Shown here one piece after another: positions 35,887 through 44,448 of a stretch of 64,000 bases of DNA. The DNA is taken from positions 1 to 64,000 of the forward strand of contig NZ_QGTL01000008.1 of assembly GCF_003182135.1 (NCBI RefSeq). The letters are read 5' to 3'. Source of the stretch: Nocardia neocaledoniensis. GTDB lineage: Bacteria; Actinomycetota; Actinomycetes; Mycobacteriales; Mycobacteriaceae. The notes beneath the pieces are model-generated. The model searched no databases. It was given only the letters and a program-made list of their open reading frames with translations, and was not told where the DNA came from. How positions within the stretch are numbered: the first letter of the stretch is position 1; every line of letters begins with the position of its first letter. Made by a program: the position numbers and the translations under genes.

Positions 35887-37518
35887 TCAGTGGGCTCGGT
35901 GGGGGAGAAACTGCCGGGCGTAGGTGATGGCCGAGCCGGTGTCGGGGAACACGGCGTCGTCGCCCCCTGTGGGGAGAGCGCCCATCGTGGCCAGGCGGGC
36001 GCGGTGGTCGTCGCGCAGACCGGACATCAGGACGGTGATGTGCCGGTGCTCCAGCTTGTCCACGGCGTCCGCGAGTACCAGCGCCCCGGTGGTGTCGAGC
36101 GCGGTGACCCGCGACATCCGCAGAATCACCACCCGCACATCGGCCACCTCCGACAGCTCCAGCAGGAACCGGTGGGCCGCGGCGAAGAACAAGGGGCCGT
36201 CGATGCGATAGGCGACGATGTGATCACGCAGCAGCGCGTGCTCCTCGCCGAGGTGATCGGACTCGTCGAGCGGGACCTGCCGTAGGTTCGCCTCCCGCGC
36301 GATGGCGCGCACCGCGAGCACCAGCGCGAAGCCGACTCCGATCACCACTGCCGTGACCAGGTCGAAAGCGACGGTCACCACGAAGGTGACCACCATGACG
36401 ATCGCGTCCCCACGCGAGGCCCGCGCGATCGCGGCGAGCGAGGCCGCCTCCACCATCCGCACCGTCGTCGCGAGGAGCACCCCGGCCAGCGCCGCGATCG
36501 GGATGTCGGCGACGAGGCCGGCGCCCAGGTAGACGATGCCCGCCAGGATCACCGCGTGGGTGAGCGCGGCGAGCCGGGTCCGCGCTCCCGAACGCACATT
36601 CACCGCCGTCCGCGCGATCGCGCCGGTCGCGGGCACACCGCCGAACAGCGGGGCGGCGATATTGGCCAGGCCCTGCCCGAACAGTTCCCGGTCCGGATCG
36701 TGGCGGGTGCCGACAGCCATGGCGTCGGCGGCGGTGGCCGACAGCAGCGATTCGAGCGCGGCCAGCGCGGCGACCGCCAGCGCGGGCAGTAGCAGAGCAG
36801 TGAGTTCGTCGGGCCGGAGGAAGCCGAGGGAGGGCGCGGGCAGTCCGGCCGGGATCGTTCCGATGGTGGTGAGCGGCAGGTGGAAGACGCGCGCGAGCAC
36901 GGTCGCCACCGCGACGGCGACCAGCGCGAACGGCAGCCTGGGCAGGTATCGCCCGCCGATCAGGATGACCACCGCCACGACGAGCGCGGTCACCGGCGCG
37001 CCCGCGTGCGGGTCCTCGGCGAACCGGCGTGCCGCGTCGAACGCCGACTGCCAGACCTTCTCGCCCTCGGCGCCGGACACCCCGAGAGCACCCGGGACCT
37101 GCTGCAGCGCGATCACGACGGCGATGCCCGCGGTGAACCCCTCGATCACCGGAGCCGGCATGAATCGCACCGCCCGGCCGACACCGGCGAACGCCAGCGC
37201 GACGAGCAGCACCCCGGCCATGAGCCCGACGGTCAGCACGCCGGACGCGCCGTGTTCGTGCACGATCGGCACCAGCACCACGGTCATCGCGCCGGTAGGG
37301 CCCGACACCTGGAAGCGGGAACCGCCGAAGACGGCGGCGAGCGCGCCGGCGACGACCGCGGTCGCCAGCCCGGCGGCGGCACCGAGCCCGGAGCTGATGC
37401 CGAATCCCAGCGCCAGCGGCAATGCCACCAGCGCCACGACCAGCCCCGACAACAGGTCCGTGCCCGGTGCCCGGAAGGCGGGCTTCCACTCCGACCAGGT
37501 CGGCAGCAGGGCCCGCAT
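35887..37518 (-). CDS. SulP family anion permease with STAS domain (full length)
   Basis: A 543-residue transporter. About 11-12 hydrophobic segments begin after LSGLVVALVALPLALGFGIS, with the SulP pattern FGGSRFQVSGPTGAMTVVL. The C-terminal 110 residues form a STAS domain (VVILRMSRVTALDTTGALVL). It probably moves sulfate, bicarbonate or dicarboxylates. ATG 37516-37518 starts two bases after the pckG stop, so the two are translationally coupled; pairing with a carboxykinase hints at bicarbonate or C4-acid supply, which is inference. Unlike the shortened SulP at 47327, this one keeps its whole membrane core. Confidence 0.9.
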   Translation of the reverse strand: MRALLPTWSEWKPAFRAPGTDLLSGLVVALVALPLALGFGISSGLGAAAGLATAVVAGALAAVFGGSRFQVSGPTGAMTVVLVPIVHEHGASGVLTVGLMAGVLLVALAFAGVGRAVRFMPAPVIEGFTAGIAVVIALQQVPGALGVSGAEGEKVWQSAFDAARRFAEDPHAGAPVTALVVAVVILIGGRYLPRLPFALVAVAVATVLARVFHLPLTTIGTIPAGLPAPSLGFLRPDELTALLLPALAVAALAALESLLSATAADAMAVGTRHDPDRELFGQGLANIAAPLFGGVPATGAIARTAVNVRSGARTRLAALTHAVILAGIVYLGAGLVADIPIAALAGVLLATTVRMVEAASLAAIARASRGDAIVMVVTFVVTVAFDLVTAVVIGVGFALVLAVRAIAREANLRQVPLDESDHLGEEHALLRDHIVAYRIDGPLFFAAAHRFLLELSEVADVRVVILRMSRVTALDTTGALVLADAVDKLEHRHITVLMSGLRDDHRARLATMGALPTGGDDAVFPDTGSAITYARQFLPHRAH

Positions 37519-37520
37519 GG

Positions 37521-39344
37521 TCAGCGGTTGCCGAGCAGACGCAGTTTCAGGGCGGCGAGCTGCTCGCGGAGTTCGTCCGGGAGGCGGTTGCCGCCGATCC
37601 CGGCGAACCACTCGTCGATGGATCGGGTCTCGGCGACCCATTCGGTGGTGTCCACGGCCAGCGCCTTGTCCACCAGGGCGCGGTCGGCCTCGTCGAGGCC
37701 GGACAGGTCGAGAGCATCGGCGGTCGGGACGTAGCCGATGGGGGTCCACTCGGCCGCGGCGCCGCCGTCGAGCCGCTCCAGCGCCCACTTCAGCACGCGC
37801 ACGTTGTCACCGAAGCCGGGCCAGAGGAAGGTGCCGTCGGCGTCCCGGCGGAACCAGTTGACCTGGAAGATCTTCGGCAGCTTCGCGGGGTCGGCCTGCG
37901 CGCCGAGACGCAGCCAGTGCGCGAAGTAGTCGCCCACGTGATAGCCGAGGAACGGCAGCATGGCCATCGGATCGCGGCGCACCACGCCGACCGCGCCGGT
38001 CGCCGCGGCGGTGGTCTCCGAGGACAGCACCGAGGCGGTGAACACCCCGTGCACCCAGTCGAAGGTCTCGGCGACCAGCGGCACCGTGCTCGCGCGGCGC
38101 CCACCGAAGAAGATCGCCGAGAGCGGCACTCCGGTCGGATCGTTCCACTCCGGTGCCACCGAGGGGCACTGCTCGATCGGCGTGCAGTAGCGCGAATTCG
38201 GATGCGCGGCAGGGGTTCCCGATGCGGGCGTCCAGTCGTTGCCGCGCCAGTCGGTGAGGTGGGCGGGTGGCTGATTCGTCAGGCCCTCCCACCACACGTC
38301 ACCGTCGTCGGTGAGCGCGGTGTTGGTGAAGATCGAGTTGCCCCGGTCGATGGTGGCGATCGCATTGGGATTGGTGCGCGCGCCGGTGCCCGGCGCGACG
38401 CCGAAGAACCCGGCCTCCGGGTTCACGGCGTAGAGCCTGCCGTCGGCGCCGAAACGCAGCCACGCGATGTCGTCGCCGATCGTCTCCGCCTGCCAGCCGG
38501 GCAGTGCCGGTTCCAGCATGGCCAGGTTGGTCTTGCCGCACGAGGACGGGAACGCGGCGGCCACATAGTGCGTCCGGCCGCGCGGGGAGGTGAGTTTGAG
38601 GATGAGCATGTGCTCGGCCAGCCAGCCCTCGTCCCGCCCGAGCACCGAGGCGATCCGCAGCGCGAAGCACTTCTTGCCGAGCAGCGCGTTGCCGCCATAG
38701 CCGGAGCCGTAGCTCCAGATGGTGCGCGATTCGGGAAAGTGCGCGATGTACTTGGTCGGCCCGCACGGCCACGGCACGTCGGCCTGTCCCGCGGCGAGCG
38801 GGGCGCCCACGGAGTGCAAGCACTGCACGAATTCGGTGTCGCCCGTGAGCTTTTCCCACACCGGGGTGCCCGAGCGGGTCATCACCTGCATCGAGACCGC
38901 GACATACGGCGAGTCGGTGATCTGCACGCCGTACTTCGGCTCTGCGGCGTCGAGCGGCCCCATGCAGAAGGCGATGACATACATCGTGCGGCCGGTCATC
39001 GCGCCGCGATAGTGCTCGCTCATCTCGGTACGCATGTCGACGGGGTCGACCCAGTTGTTGGTCGGGCCCGCGTCGGCGGGGTCGGCGGAGCAGAGGAAGG
39101 TGCGGTCCTCGACCCGGGCGACGTCGTCGGGGTCCGAGGCGCACCAGAAGGAATTGGGCTTGCCGGTGAGCCGGACGAAGGTGCCCTTCTCGACGAGCTC
39201 GTCGGTCAGCCGGTCCCATTCGGCCCGCGACCCGTCGCACCACACGACGCGGTCGGGCGTGGTCAGCGCGGCGATCTCCTCGACCCAGCGGGTGATGGCG
39301 GGATGCTCGGTCGGAACCGTCGTCTGCTCGGTGCTCGCGGTCAC
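37521..39344 (-). CDS. pckG: GTP-dependent phosphoenolpyruvate carboxykinase
   Basis: A 607-residue cytosolic enzyme that converts oxaloacetate and GTP to PEP, CO2 and GDP, the entry of gluconeogenesis. Signatures are AAFPSSCGKTNLAML with P-loop and reactive Cys near residue 269, GDDIAWLRFGADG, FGVAPGTGARTNPNA and VNWFRRDADG. GTG 39344 has AGGAGG seven bases upstream; a TTG six codons earlier is less likely. The SulP gene follows at once. A motif shared with the ArsR/hydrolase promoter lies 20-35 bp upstream of the start. Confidence 0.97.
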   Translation of the reverse strand: MTASTEQTTVPTEHPAITRWVEEIAALTTPDRVVWCDGSRAEWDRLTDELVEKGTFVRLTGKPNSFWCASDPDDVARVEDRTFLCSADPADAGPTNNWVDPVDMRTEMSEHYRGAMTGRTMYVIAFCMGPLDAAEPKYGVQITDSPYVAVSMQVMTRSGTPVWEKLTGDTEFVQCLHSVGAPLAAGQADVPWPCGPTKYIAHFPESRTIWSYGSGYGGNALLGKKCFALRIASVLGRDEGWLAEHMLILKLTSPRGRTHYVAAAFPSSCGKTNLAMLEPALPGWQAETIGDDIAWLRFGADGRLYAVNPEAGFFGVAPGTGARTNPNAIATIDRGNSIFTNTALTDDGDVWWEGLTNQPPAHLTDWRGNDWTPASGTPAAHPNSRYCTPIEQCPSVAPEWNDPTGVPLSAIFFGGRRASTVPLVAETFDWVHGVFTASVLSSETTAAATGAVGVVRRDPMAMLPFLGYHVGDYFAHWLRLGAQADPAKLPKIFQVNWFRRDADGTFLWPGFGDNVRVLKWALERLDGGAAAEWTPIGYVPTADALDLSGLDEADRALVDKALAVDTTEWVAETRSIDEWFAGIGGNRLPDELREQLAALKLRLLGNR

Positions 39345-39363
39345 GGATGTCCTCCTGGTCAAC

Positions 39364-39379
39364 TTGCTAGTTTAGAAAA
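39364..39379 (-). promoter_or_regulatory. TTTTCTAA-AC-TAGCAA motif upstream of pckG
   Basis: On the minus strand the sequence reads TTTTCTAAACTAGCAA, 20 bp upstream of the pckG start. A nearly identical motif with one extra central base, TTTTCTAACTTTAGCAA, lies at 39802-39818 in the ArsR-hydrolase gap. CTAA/TTAG half-sites are typical of ArsR operators. Confidence 0.5.
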
Positions 39380-39421
39380 TATGCAATCAGTGGGCGTGGT
39401 CGGGGACGGATCGGGCGCCGG

Positions 39422-39766
39422 TCAGGCGACGGTGGGCTCGCTGGGGTTCTCGAGGAGTTCGGCCTGGCCGGCGACGACGCCGGTGAGGATGGCGCGCGCC
39501 ACCACCAGCAACTCCTTCACGCGCGGAGAGGTGAGCTCATAGGTCACCGACAGGCCTTCGCGGCGCGCGGTGACCAAGCCGGCCCGGCGCAGAATGGCCA
39601 GCTGCTGGGAGAGGTTCGCCGCCTCGACGCCGACCTCGGGCAGCATCTCCGAGACCGCGTGTTCGCGCTCGCTGAGCAGCTCGAGCACCCGGATGCGGAC
39701 CGGATGGCCGAGGGTTTTGAAGAAGTCGGCCTTCATCTGGTACAGCGGCCTGCTCAGTCCCGGCAC
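39422..39766 (-). CDS. ArsR-type helix-turn-helix regulator
   Basis: A 114-residue winged-helix repressor: MKADFFKTLGHPVRIRVLEL, then VSEMLPEVGVEAANLSQQLAILRRAGLV and a wing RREGLSVTYEL. The paired Cys residues of metal sensors (CVCD) are absent, so it is probably not a metal sensor. GTG start at 39764-39766. It lies between pckG and the divergent hydrolase gene and could control both through the shared motif. Confidence 0.88.
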   Translation of the reverse strand: MPGLSRPLYQMKADFFKTLGHPVRIRVLELLSEREHAVSEMLPEVGVEAANLSQQLAILRRAGLVTARREGLSVTYELTSPRVKELLVVARAILTGVVAGQAELLENPSEPTVA

Positions 39767-39801
39767 CGTGGTGAACCCCGTCCTGCTGTGGCGGTAAGGT
39801 G

Positions 39802-39818
39802 TTTTCTAACTTTAGCAA
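39802..39818 (+). promoter_or_regulatory. TTTTCTAA-CTT-TAGCAA motif in the ArsR-hydrolase gap
   Basis: CTAA and TTAG form an inverted repeat with two bases between. It is the partner of the motif upstream of pckG. Located 20 bp before the hydrolase ATG and 36 bp from the ArsR start. Confidence 0.5.
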
Positions 39819-39837
39819 ACAGGCTAACAGGAGAGAT

Positions 39838-40641
39838 ATGCCCATCGCCTCGCTCAACGGCATCCAGCTCAGCTACGACGTCACCGGCTCGGGGCCGCTG
39901 GTCCTGCTCGTGATGGGGAGCGGCAGCCCCGGTCGGGTCTGGCGGACCTATCAGGTGCCCGCTCTGGTCAAGGCGGGATTCCGGGTCGCCACCGTCGACA
40001 ATCGGGGGATCGCGCCGTCGTCGGAATCGGCGGCGGGCATCACCATGGCCGATCTCGTCGGGGACACCGCGGCGCTGATCGAGCACCTGGGCGCGCCCGC
40101 GCACGTGGTCGGCACGTCGATGGGCTCGCGGGTCGTCGCCGAACTCGCCCTGGCGCGTCCCGACCTGCTTGGCAAGGCGGTCATGTTCGCCGCGACCGCG
40201 CGCCCACATCCGGTCTCGGGCACGCTCAACCGGGGCGAGCAGGCGCTGTTCGACAAGGGCATCCAGCTGCCGCCGGAGTACGCGGCCGCGGTGAAGGCCA
40301 TGCTCAACCTCTCCCCGCACACCCTGGCCGACCCGGCCAAGGCGCAGGAATGGCTCGACATCTTCGAATTCACATCCGGCAAGGGCACTCCCGGCACCCG
40401 GGCGCAGCTCGGACTCGACCGTTCGCAGGACCGGCGCGCGGCCTACCGCGCGATCACCGTGCCCAGCCTGGTGGTCGGTTTCGCCGACGACCAGATGGTG
40501 CCGCCGCGGTTCTGCCGCGAAGTCGCCGAGGCCATCCCGAACGCCCGCTACGCCGAGATCGAACGCTGCGGGCACTACGGCTACCTCGAACAGCCCGACG
40601 AGATCAACCGCGTCCTCGTCGAATTCCTCACCGCCGCCTGA
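39838..40641 (+). CDS. Alpha/beta hydrolase
   Basis: A 267-residue hydrolase. The nucleophile elbow is VVGTSMGSRVVAEL (Ser in G-T-S-M-G), preceded by VLLVMGSGSPGRVWR (oxyanion loop) and VATVDNRGIAPSSE. The acid is probably Asp in VVGFADDQMVPP, and the catalytic His is in ERCGHYGYLEQPDE. ATG 39838 follows AGGAGAG. It is divergent from the ArsR gene and likely under its control; the substrate is unknown. Confidence 0.92.
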   Translation: MPIASLNGIQLSYDVTGSGPLVLLVMGSGSPGRVWRTYQVPALVKAGFRVATVDNRGIAPSSESAAGITMADLVGDTAALIEHLGAPAHVVGTSMGSRVVAELALARPDLLGKAVMFAATARPHPVSGTLNRGEQALFDKGIQLPPEYAAAVKAMLNLSPHTLADPAKAQEWLDIFEFTSGKGTPGTRAQLGLDRSQDRRAAYRAITVPSLVVGFADDQMVPPRFCREVAEAIPNARYAEIERCGHYGYLEQPDEINRVLVEFLTAA

Positions 40642-40662
40642 TCATCCCCTCGAAGGACTCCC

Positions 40663-41007
40663 ATGAGCGACTCGCTCCCGCCCTGTCCCGCGTGCTCGTG
40701 TGCGTACACCTACGAACTCGGCGCCCTGCTGGTGTGCCCGGAGTGCGCCAACGAGTGGGCGCCCGCCGCGGCGGACGACACCGGCGACGCCGTGATCCGC
40801 GACGCTGTCGGCAATGTGCTCGCCGACGGCGACACCGTCACGGTGATCAAGTCGCTCAAGGTGAAAGGCAGCCCCACCGGCATCAAGGCGGGCACGAAAG
40901 TGCGCAACATCCGACTGGTGAACGGCGTCGGCGACCACGACATCGACTGCAAGGTCGACGGCATCGGACCGATGCAGCTCAAGTCCAGCGTCGTGAAGAA
41001 GGCCTGA
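40663..41007 (+). CDS. phnA: PhnA/YjdM family zinc-ribbon protein
   Basis: A 114-residue protein. The N-terminal zinc ribbon uses PCPACSC and VCPECANEW (Cys8, Cys11, Cys25, Cys28), and the C-terminal PhnA domain follows (VLADGDTVTVIKSLKVKG, then VRNIRLV, then IDCKVDGIGPMQLKS). Despite the name, the family is not proven to act in phosphonate use. It starts 21 bp after the hydrolase gene and ends eight bases before the convergent argP. Confidence 0.93.
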   Translation: MSDSLPPCPACSCAYTYELGALLVCPECANEWAPAAADDTGDAVIRDAVGNVLADGDTVTVIKSLKVKGSPTGIKAGTKVRNIRLVNGVGDHDIDCKVDGIGPMQLKSSVVKKA

Positions 41008-41014
41008 GCCGCCG

Positions 41015-41911
41015 TCAGGGCGGCGGGATCAGGGCCGCGGCGGCGGCTGCCGCGATGGCTTGCGCGACGGCGCTCAGGGCGGGGGAGTCGAGCTTCCACT
41101 GCTGCCAGTACAGCGGGACGTCGATGTGCGCGTAGCCGTCCAGGTTGACGAGAGTTCCCGCTGCCCTGTCCTTTTCGGTTTGCAGGTCCGGGAGCATGCC
41201 CCAGCCCATGCCCAGTCGGACCGCGTCGCCGAAGGCGTTCGAGGACGGGACGTAGTGGGTCGGCGGGTCGATCGGGTCGGGGGACCGGCCGCGCACGTGA
41301 CGGAACTGCAGGTCGTCCTTGCGGTCGAACTGGATCATCGGCGCGTGCGCGTACGCCTCCGGCCGCGCGCCGTCCGGGAACCAGCGCCGCGCGAAGTCCG
41401 GCCGGGCGAGCGCCCGGTAGCGCATGGCCCCCAGCGGCTCGACCCGGCAGCCCTGCACGGGCGTGGCCGTGGCGGTGATCGCCGCCATCACGGTCCCGTC
41501 CCTGAGCAGGCGGGTGGTGTGTTCCTCGTCCTCGCGGTGCAGTTCGACACACACCAGGTGGCTCACGCGGGCGAGCGCGGGCATCACCCACGTCTCCAGT
41601 GAGTCGGCGTTCACCGCGATCGGGATGCGGGCGGCGCGTCCGGCGGGGCGATCGGCGTCGCCGAGTTCGCGGGCGGTGTCGCGGGCGAGCAACTCGACCT
41701 GGCGGGCCAGCCGCAGGACGGCGAGCCCGGAGTCGGTGGCGCGCACCGGTTTCGAGCGCTGCAGCAGGATGCGGCCCGCCGCTTCCTCCAGTGCTTTGAT
41801 CCGCTGGCTGATGGCCGAGGGCGTCACGTTCAACCGCCGGGCGGCCGCGTCGAAGGTGCCCTCGGTGAGCGCCGCGTCGAGCGCGCGCAACTGGTCGAGC
41901 GGGAAGTCCAC
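41015..41911 (-). CDS. argP: LysR-type regulator ArgP/LysG
   Basis: A 298-residue regulator. The helix-turn-helix is ALTEGTFDAAARRLNVTPSAISQRIKALEE, and the effector domain contains IAVNADSLETWVMPALA, a segment typical of ArgP/LysG, which sense lysine and arginine. It is divergent from lysE with 71 bp between, the arrangement of lysG-lysE in corynebacteria, where LysG with basic amino acid activates the exporter gene. Confidence 0.93.
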   Translation of the reverse strand: MDFPLDQLRALDAALTEGTFDAAARRLNVTPSAISQRIKALEEAAGRILLQRSKPVRATDSGLAVLRLARQVELLARDTARELGDADRPAGRAARIPIAVNADSLETWVMPALARVSHLVCVELHREDEEHTTRLLRDGTVMAAITATATPVQGCRVEPLGAMRYRALARPDFARRWFPDGARPEAYAHAPMIQFDRKDDLQFRHVRGRSPDPIDPPTHYVPSSNAFGDAVRLGMGWGMLPDLQTEKDRAAGTLVNLDGYAHIDVPLYWQQWKLDSPALSAVAQAIAAAAAAALIPPP

Positions 41912-41982
41912 ATAAGAGATTCTAATGGTGCTGAAGAATCATTAGCTGGTCTGAAAATGTACGGTCTCTTAACGTCGAACGG

Positions 41983-42603
41983 GTGACGGCTTCCTCTGCG
42001 GCACTGGCCGCCCTCTCCGGATTGGGCTTCGGGCTCTCGCTCATCGTGGCGATCGGCGCCCAGAACGCGTTCGTGCTGCGTCAGGGCATTCGTGGCCAGC
42101 ACGTGCTGCCGGTGATCGCGGTGTGCGCCGTGTCCGACATTGTCCTCATCACGGCGGGCGTCGCCGGCTTCGGCACGATCGTCGAGGCGATGCCCGCCCT
42201 GCTCACCGTGGCCAGGTACGCGGGGGCGGCGTTCCTGCTCGGCTACGCCGTGCTGGCGGTGCGGCGGGCGCTGACCTCGTCGACGCTGATCGCCGAGGCC
42301 GCGGGCGCGTCGGTGGCCGTCGGCGCGTCGGTGCTCACCTGTCTGGCGCTGACGTGGCTCAACCCGCACGTCTACGTGGACACCGTGGTGCTGCTCGGCT
42401 CCTTCGCCAGCACCTACGCCGATCCCGAACGGTGGTTCCTGGCCGCGGGCGCCATGCTGGCGAGCGTGCTCTGGTTCCTGGCGCTCGGCTACGGCGCGCG
42501 CCGCCTCGCCCCGCTGTTCGCGCGACCGATCGCCTGGCGCATCCTCGATTCGGTGATCGCGGCGATCATGCTGACGCTGGCGGCCGGTCTGCTCCTGGCC
42601 TGA
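41983..42603 (+). CDS. lysE: LysE/ArgO family basic amino acid exporter
   Basis: A 206-residue membrane protein with six hydrophobic segments. The N-terminal pattern GFGLSLIVAIGAQNAFVLRQG and later CLALTWLNPHVYVDTVVLLG are diagnostic for LysE/ArgO, which export L-lysine and L-arginine. GTG start; controlled by the divergent argP. Its stop abuts the stop of the next, convergent gene. Confidence 0.95.
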   Translation: MTASSAALAALSGLGFGLSLIVAIGAQNAFVLRQGIRGQHVLPVIAVCAVSDIVLITAGVAGFGTIVEAMPALLTVARYAGAAFLLGYAVLAVRRALTSSTLIAEAAGASVAVGASVLTCLALTWLNPHVYVDTVVLLGSFASTYADPERWFLAAGAMLASVLWFLALGYGARRLAPLFARPIAWRILDSVIAAIMLTLAAGLLLA

Positions 42604-42945
42604 TCAGGACCCCGACCACGGCGTGACGGGCGGCTTCACCCACAGCAGCTTCTCGTCCGCGTGCGCGCGCACGGCGGCGGCGTGCGCGGGATTGCGCGCG
42701 GCCCACGCGTCCTTCTGGTCGAGCAGGTCGGCGACCACGCGCCAGGTCTCGCCGGTGCTCGGCGGATTGGTGTCGGCGGCCCTGGCCAGCTTGCGCAGCG
42801 TGGCCGGGGGCAGCGCGAGCAGTTCGGCGCTGCGGATGTCGCGGGCCCAGACGTAGGCGGCCAGGCGGCGGGCCTTGGCGACGCGGCTCGCGGTGGCCGC
42901 GTCGGAATGCGCGTGATCGGGTGCCTGATCGGCGCTCTCTGGCAC
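42604..42945 (-). CDS. Hypothetical actinobacterial protein
   Basis: A 113-residue soluble protein rich in Ala and Arg with a conserved-looking middle, YVWARDIRSAELLALPPATLRKLARAA, and end EKLLWVKPPVTPW. No family name is recalled. GTG 42945 was chosen because TAGAAT stands seven bases upstream, fitting a leaderless transcript; the frame is open further upstream. Convergent with lysE. Confidence 0.65.
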   Translation of the reverse strand: MPESADQAPDHAHSDAATASRVAKARRLAAYVWARDIRSAELLALPPATLRKLARAADTNPPSTGETWRVVADLLDQKDAWAARNPAHAAAVRAHADEKLLWVKPPVTPWSGS

Positions 42946-42962
42946 GGGGGCGATTCTACGAC

Positions 42963-43006
42963 GAACGCCCGCGCTCCGGTCGGTGGTGACCGGGGCGCGG
43001 GCGTTC
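42963..43006 (-). terminator. Terminator hairpin downstream of the SLT-domain gene
   Basis: The inverted repeat GAACGCCCGCGC / GCGCGGGCGTTC with an inner CCGGT/ACCGG extension forms a long stem. It lies 15 bp after the SLT-domain gene on the minus strand. Confidence 0.75.
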
Positions 43007-43020
43007 ACCCGTCAGGTGGC

Positions 43021-43650
43021 TCAGTACGCGCTGTTGACGTTGTCCATCGAGCCGTAGCGGTGCGCGGCGTAGTTGCAGGCCGCGACGATGTTGGAGACCG
43101 GGTTCCAGACGTCGAACGGGGTGCCCTCGACGTGGTACGCGGCGAAGGTCGGGTCGATCACCTGCAGCAGGCCCTTGGAGGGGATGCCCATCGCGGCGTT
43201 GGAGTCCCACAGGTTGATCGCCTGGGGGTTACCGGTCGACTCGCGCATGATGTTGCGGTAGATGCCGTCGTAGCTGCCGGGGATGCCCTTGGCGGCCATG
43301 ATGTCGAGGGCCTGACGGATCCAGCCGTCCAGGTTGTCCGGGTAGGTCGGCGGGGCGGGCGCGGGCTCGGGCATCGGGGCCGGTGCGGGCTCCGGAGCGG
43401 GCGCGGGGGCGACCTCCGGCGCGGGGGCCGGAGCCGGGATCGCCTCGACGGCGGGGGCGGCGCCGACGGCGGGGATGTTCTCCGCCTGCTCGACGACCAT
43501 GGCAGCACGCTCGGGCACGCTGTCGTCCGCGAAGGAGACGGCGGAGGACGCGGCTACGGCGACCAGACCGACCGCGGCGACCGCCACGGTGAACGCCTCA
43601 CGGCGCGAACGACGGCCGACAACGGTGCTGAGCTTGTCTTTGTTGAGCAT
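43021..43650 (-). CDS. Secreted lytic transglycosylase (SLT domain) protein
   Basis: A 209-residue exported wall hydrolase. A twin-Arg-like start (GRRSRREAFTVAVA) leads into a hydrophobic signal ending near SFADD. A Pro/Ala/Glu-rich spacer at about 58-100 follows. The catalytic domain is at 105-209: YRNIMRESTGNPQAIN with the catalytic Glu, then GIPSKGLLQVIDPTF and PVSNIVAACNYAAHRYG. It cleaves peptidoglycan glycan strands, and such proteins in mycolata relate to resuscitation and wall remodelling. An unusually long leader carries a riboswitch-like structure. Confidence 0.9.
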   Translation of the reverse strand: MLNKDKLSTVVGRRSRREAFTVAVAAVGLVAVAASSAVSFADDSVPERAAMVVEQAENIPAVGAAPAVEAIPAPAPAPEVAPAPAPEPAPAPMPEPAPAPPTYPDNLDGWIRQALDIMAAKGIPGSYDGIYRNIMRESTGNPQAINLWDSNAAMGIPSKGLLQVIDPTFAAYHVEGTPFDVWNPVSNIVAACNYAAHRYGSMDNVNSAY

Positions 43651-43769
43651 TGCTTTTCTGTTCCTTCATCTCTGTCTGGCGACCGCCGGCCCCGATGAGG
43701 GCGCGGTGGATCGCGCAGCGCGCACGCGGCGGCGCACGCCGGTCAGGCGATGTGTTGTTTCTGTCTGTA

Positions 43770-43915
43770 TGGGAATGTGCGACGCTGTCGGGGTCGGACT
43801 CGCTCGAGGGCGGTCCGCGCGTCGCACGGTGCTCCACAGCTGGCTGCGGGGAGACCACGCGCTGTTCGATCCCTGGCTCCGGAGGTTGGATACTCCCGGG
43901 CTGACCAAACCGCAG
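43770..43915 (-). ncRNA. Candidate cyclic di-AMP (ydaO-type) riboswitch leader
   Basis: On the minus strand, 120-265 bases upstream of the SLT-domain gene, two elements match the conserved ydaO core in order: CTCCGGAGCCAGGGATCGAA (about 43883-43864) and TCCGACCCCGACAGCGTCGC (about 43798-43779), the second close to the CCGAAnCCGACAGC block. Actinobacterial wall-hydrolase genes of the Rpf/transglycosylase type are the usual targets of this riboswitch. Matching was done by eye, and the P1 stem was not verified. Confidence 0.55.
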
Positions 43916-44225
43916 GTCCGTTTTTGACCTGATTGCAGAATGGTCACGACTGGTTAACAGAAGGTGAACGGGACCTGAACGGCAAACGATGCCGATCTTG
44001 GTCGCTTCTTCTGGCAGTTGCGGAATCGTTATGTATGCAGGGGGTTTGCGGCCGCGATCAGTGTGGCCCGCCTCACAGAAAAAGTTTGCCCAGATCGGGT
44101 TTCACGAGCGTTTGCGCAGCTCCAGCGTGTCTGGATCGGGACTCCAGTGGCTTGCCGGGCCGATGTCCATGGCCGTTCGATCACGGTGCCGTGACCATCG
44201 GATGTCCGCTCTCCGGAGACAGAAA
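43916..44225. other. Gene-free region upstream of the SLT-domain leader
   Basis: About 310 bp between the riboswitch-like leader and the terminator at 44226. It should hold the promoter of the SLT-domain transcript on the minus strand. I see no convincing gene; open frames here lack family resemblance and run across the tRNA fragment. Confidence 0.5.
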
Positions 44226-44266
44226 AACCGCATCCCGGCAGTTGCGATAACTGCCGGGATGCGGTT
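44226..44266 (-). terminator. Strong rho-independent terminator (probable native tRNA-Lys terminator)
   Basis: A perfect 18-bp stem AACCGCATCCCGGCAGTT / AACTGCCGGGATGCGGTT with a five-base loop. On the minus strand it is followed by TTTTTCT. It points away from the tRNA fragment next to it, exactly where a terminator of a minus-strand tRNA-Lys would have been before the island inserted. Confidence 0.85.
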
Positions 44267-44268
44267 GC

Positions 44269-44299
44269 TGTGCGCCATCAGGGACTCGAACCCCGAACC
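44269..44299 (-). repeat. Duplicated 3' end of tRNA-Lys (attL-like site)
   Basis: These 31 bp are identical to 58657-58687, which cover the T-arm and acceptor 3' half of tRNA-Lys(CTT). Similarity ends abruptly toward the island side, apart from four further matching bases after one mismatch. The piece cannot form a tRNA. It marks the far end of an element integrated into the tRNA gene. Confidence 0.9.
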
Positions 44300-44448
44300 T
44301 GCTGCTAGTGGTTCGGGGTCTGGCGGACATTCACAGCCGATCACGGGAGATCGCAATTGTCCTTCTACCTGGCGCGACGCCGAAACCAGGTACATGGTTG
44401 CGCACGGACGGTCACGGGCAATCACCCCGAATTCTTGGTGTAACTTTG

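Noticed and set aside
44269..44345. A second tRNA-Lys gene
   Set aside because: Only the 3' part is present; the anticodon arm and 5' half are missing and the following sequence does not fold.
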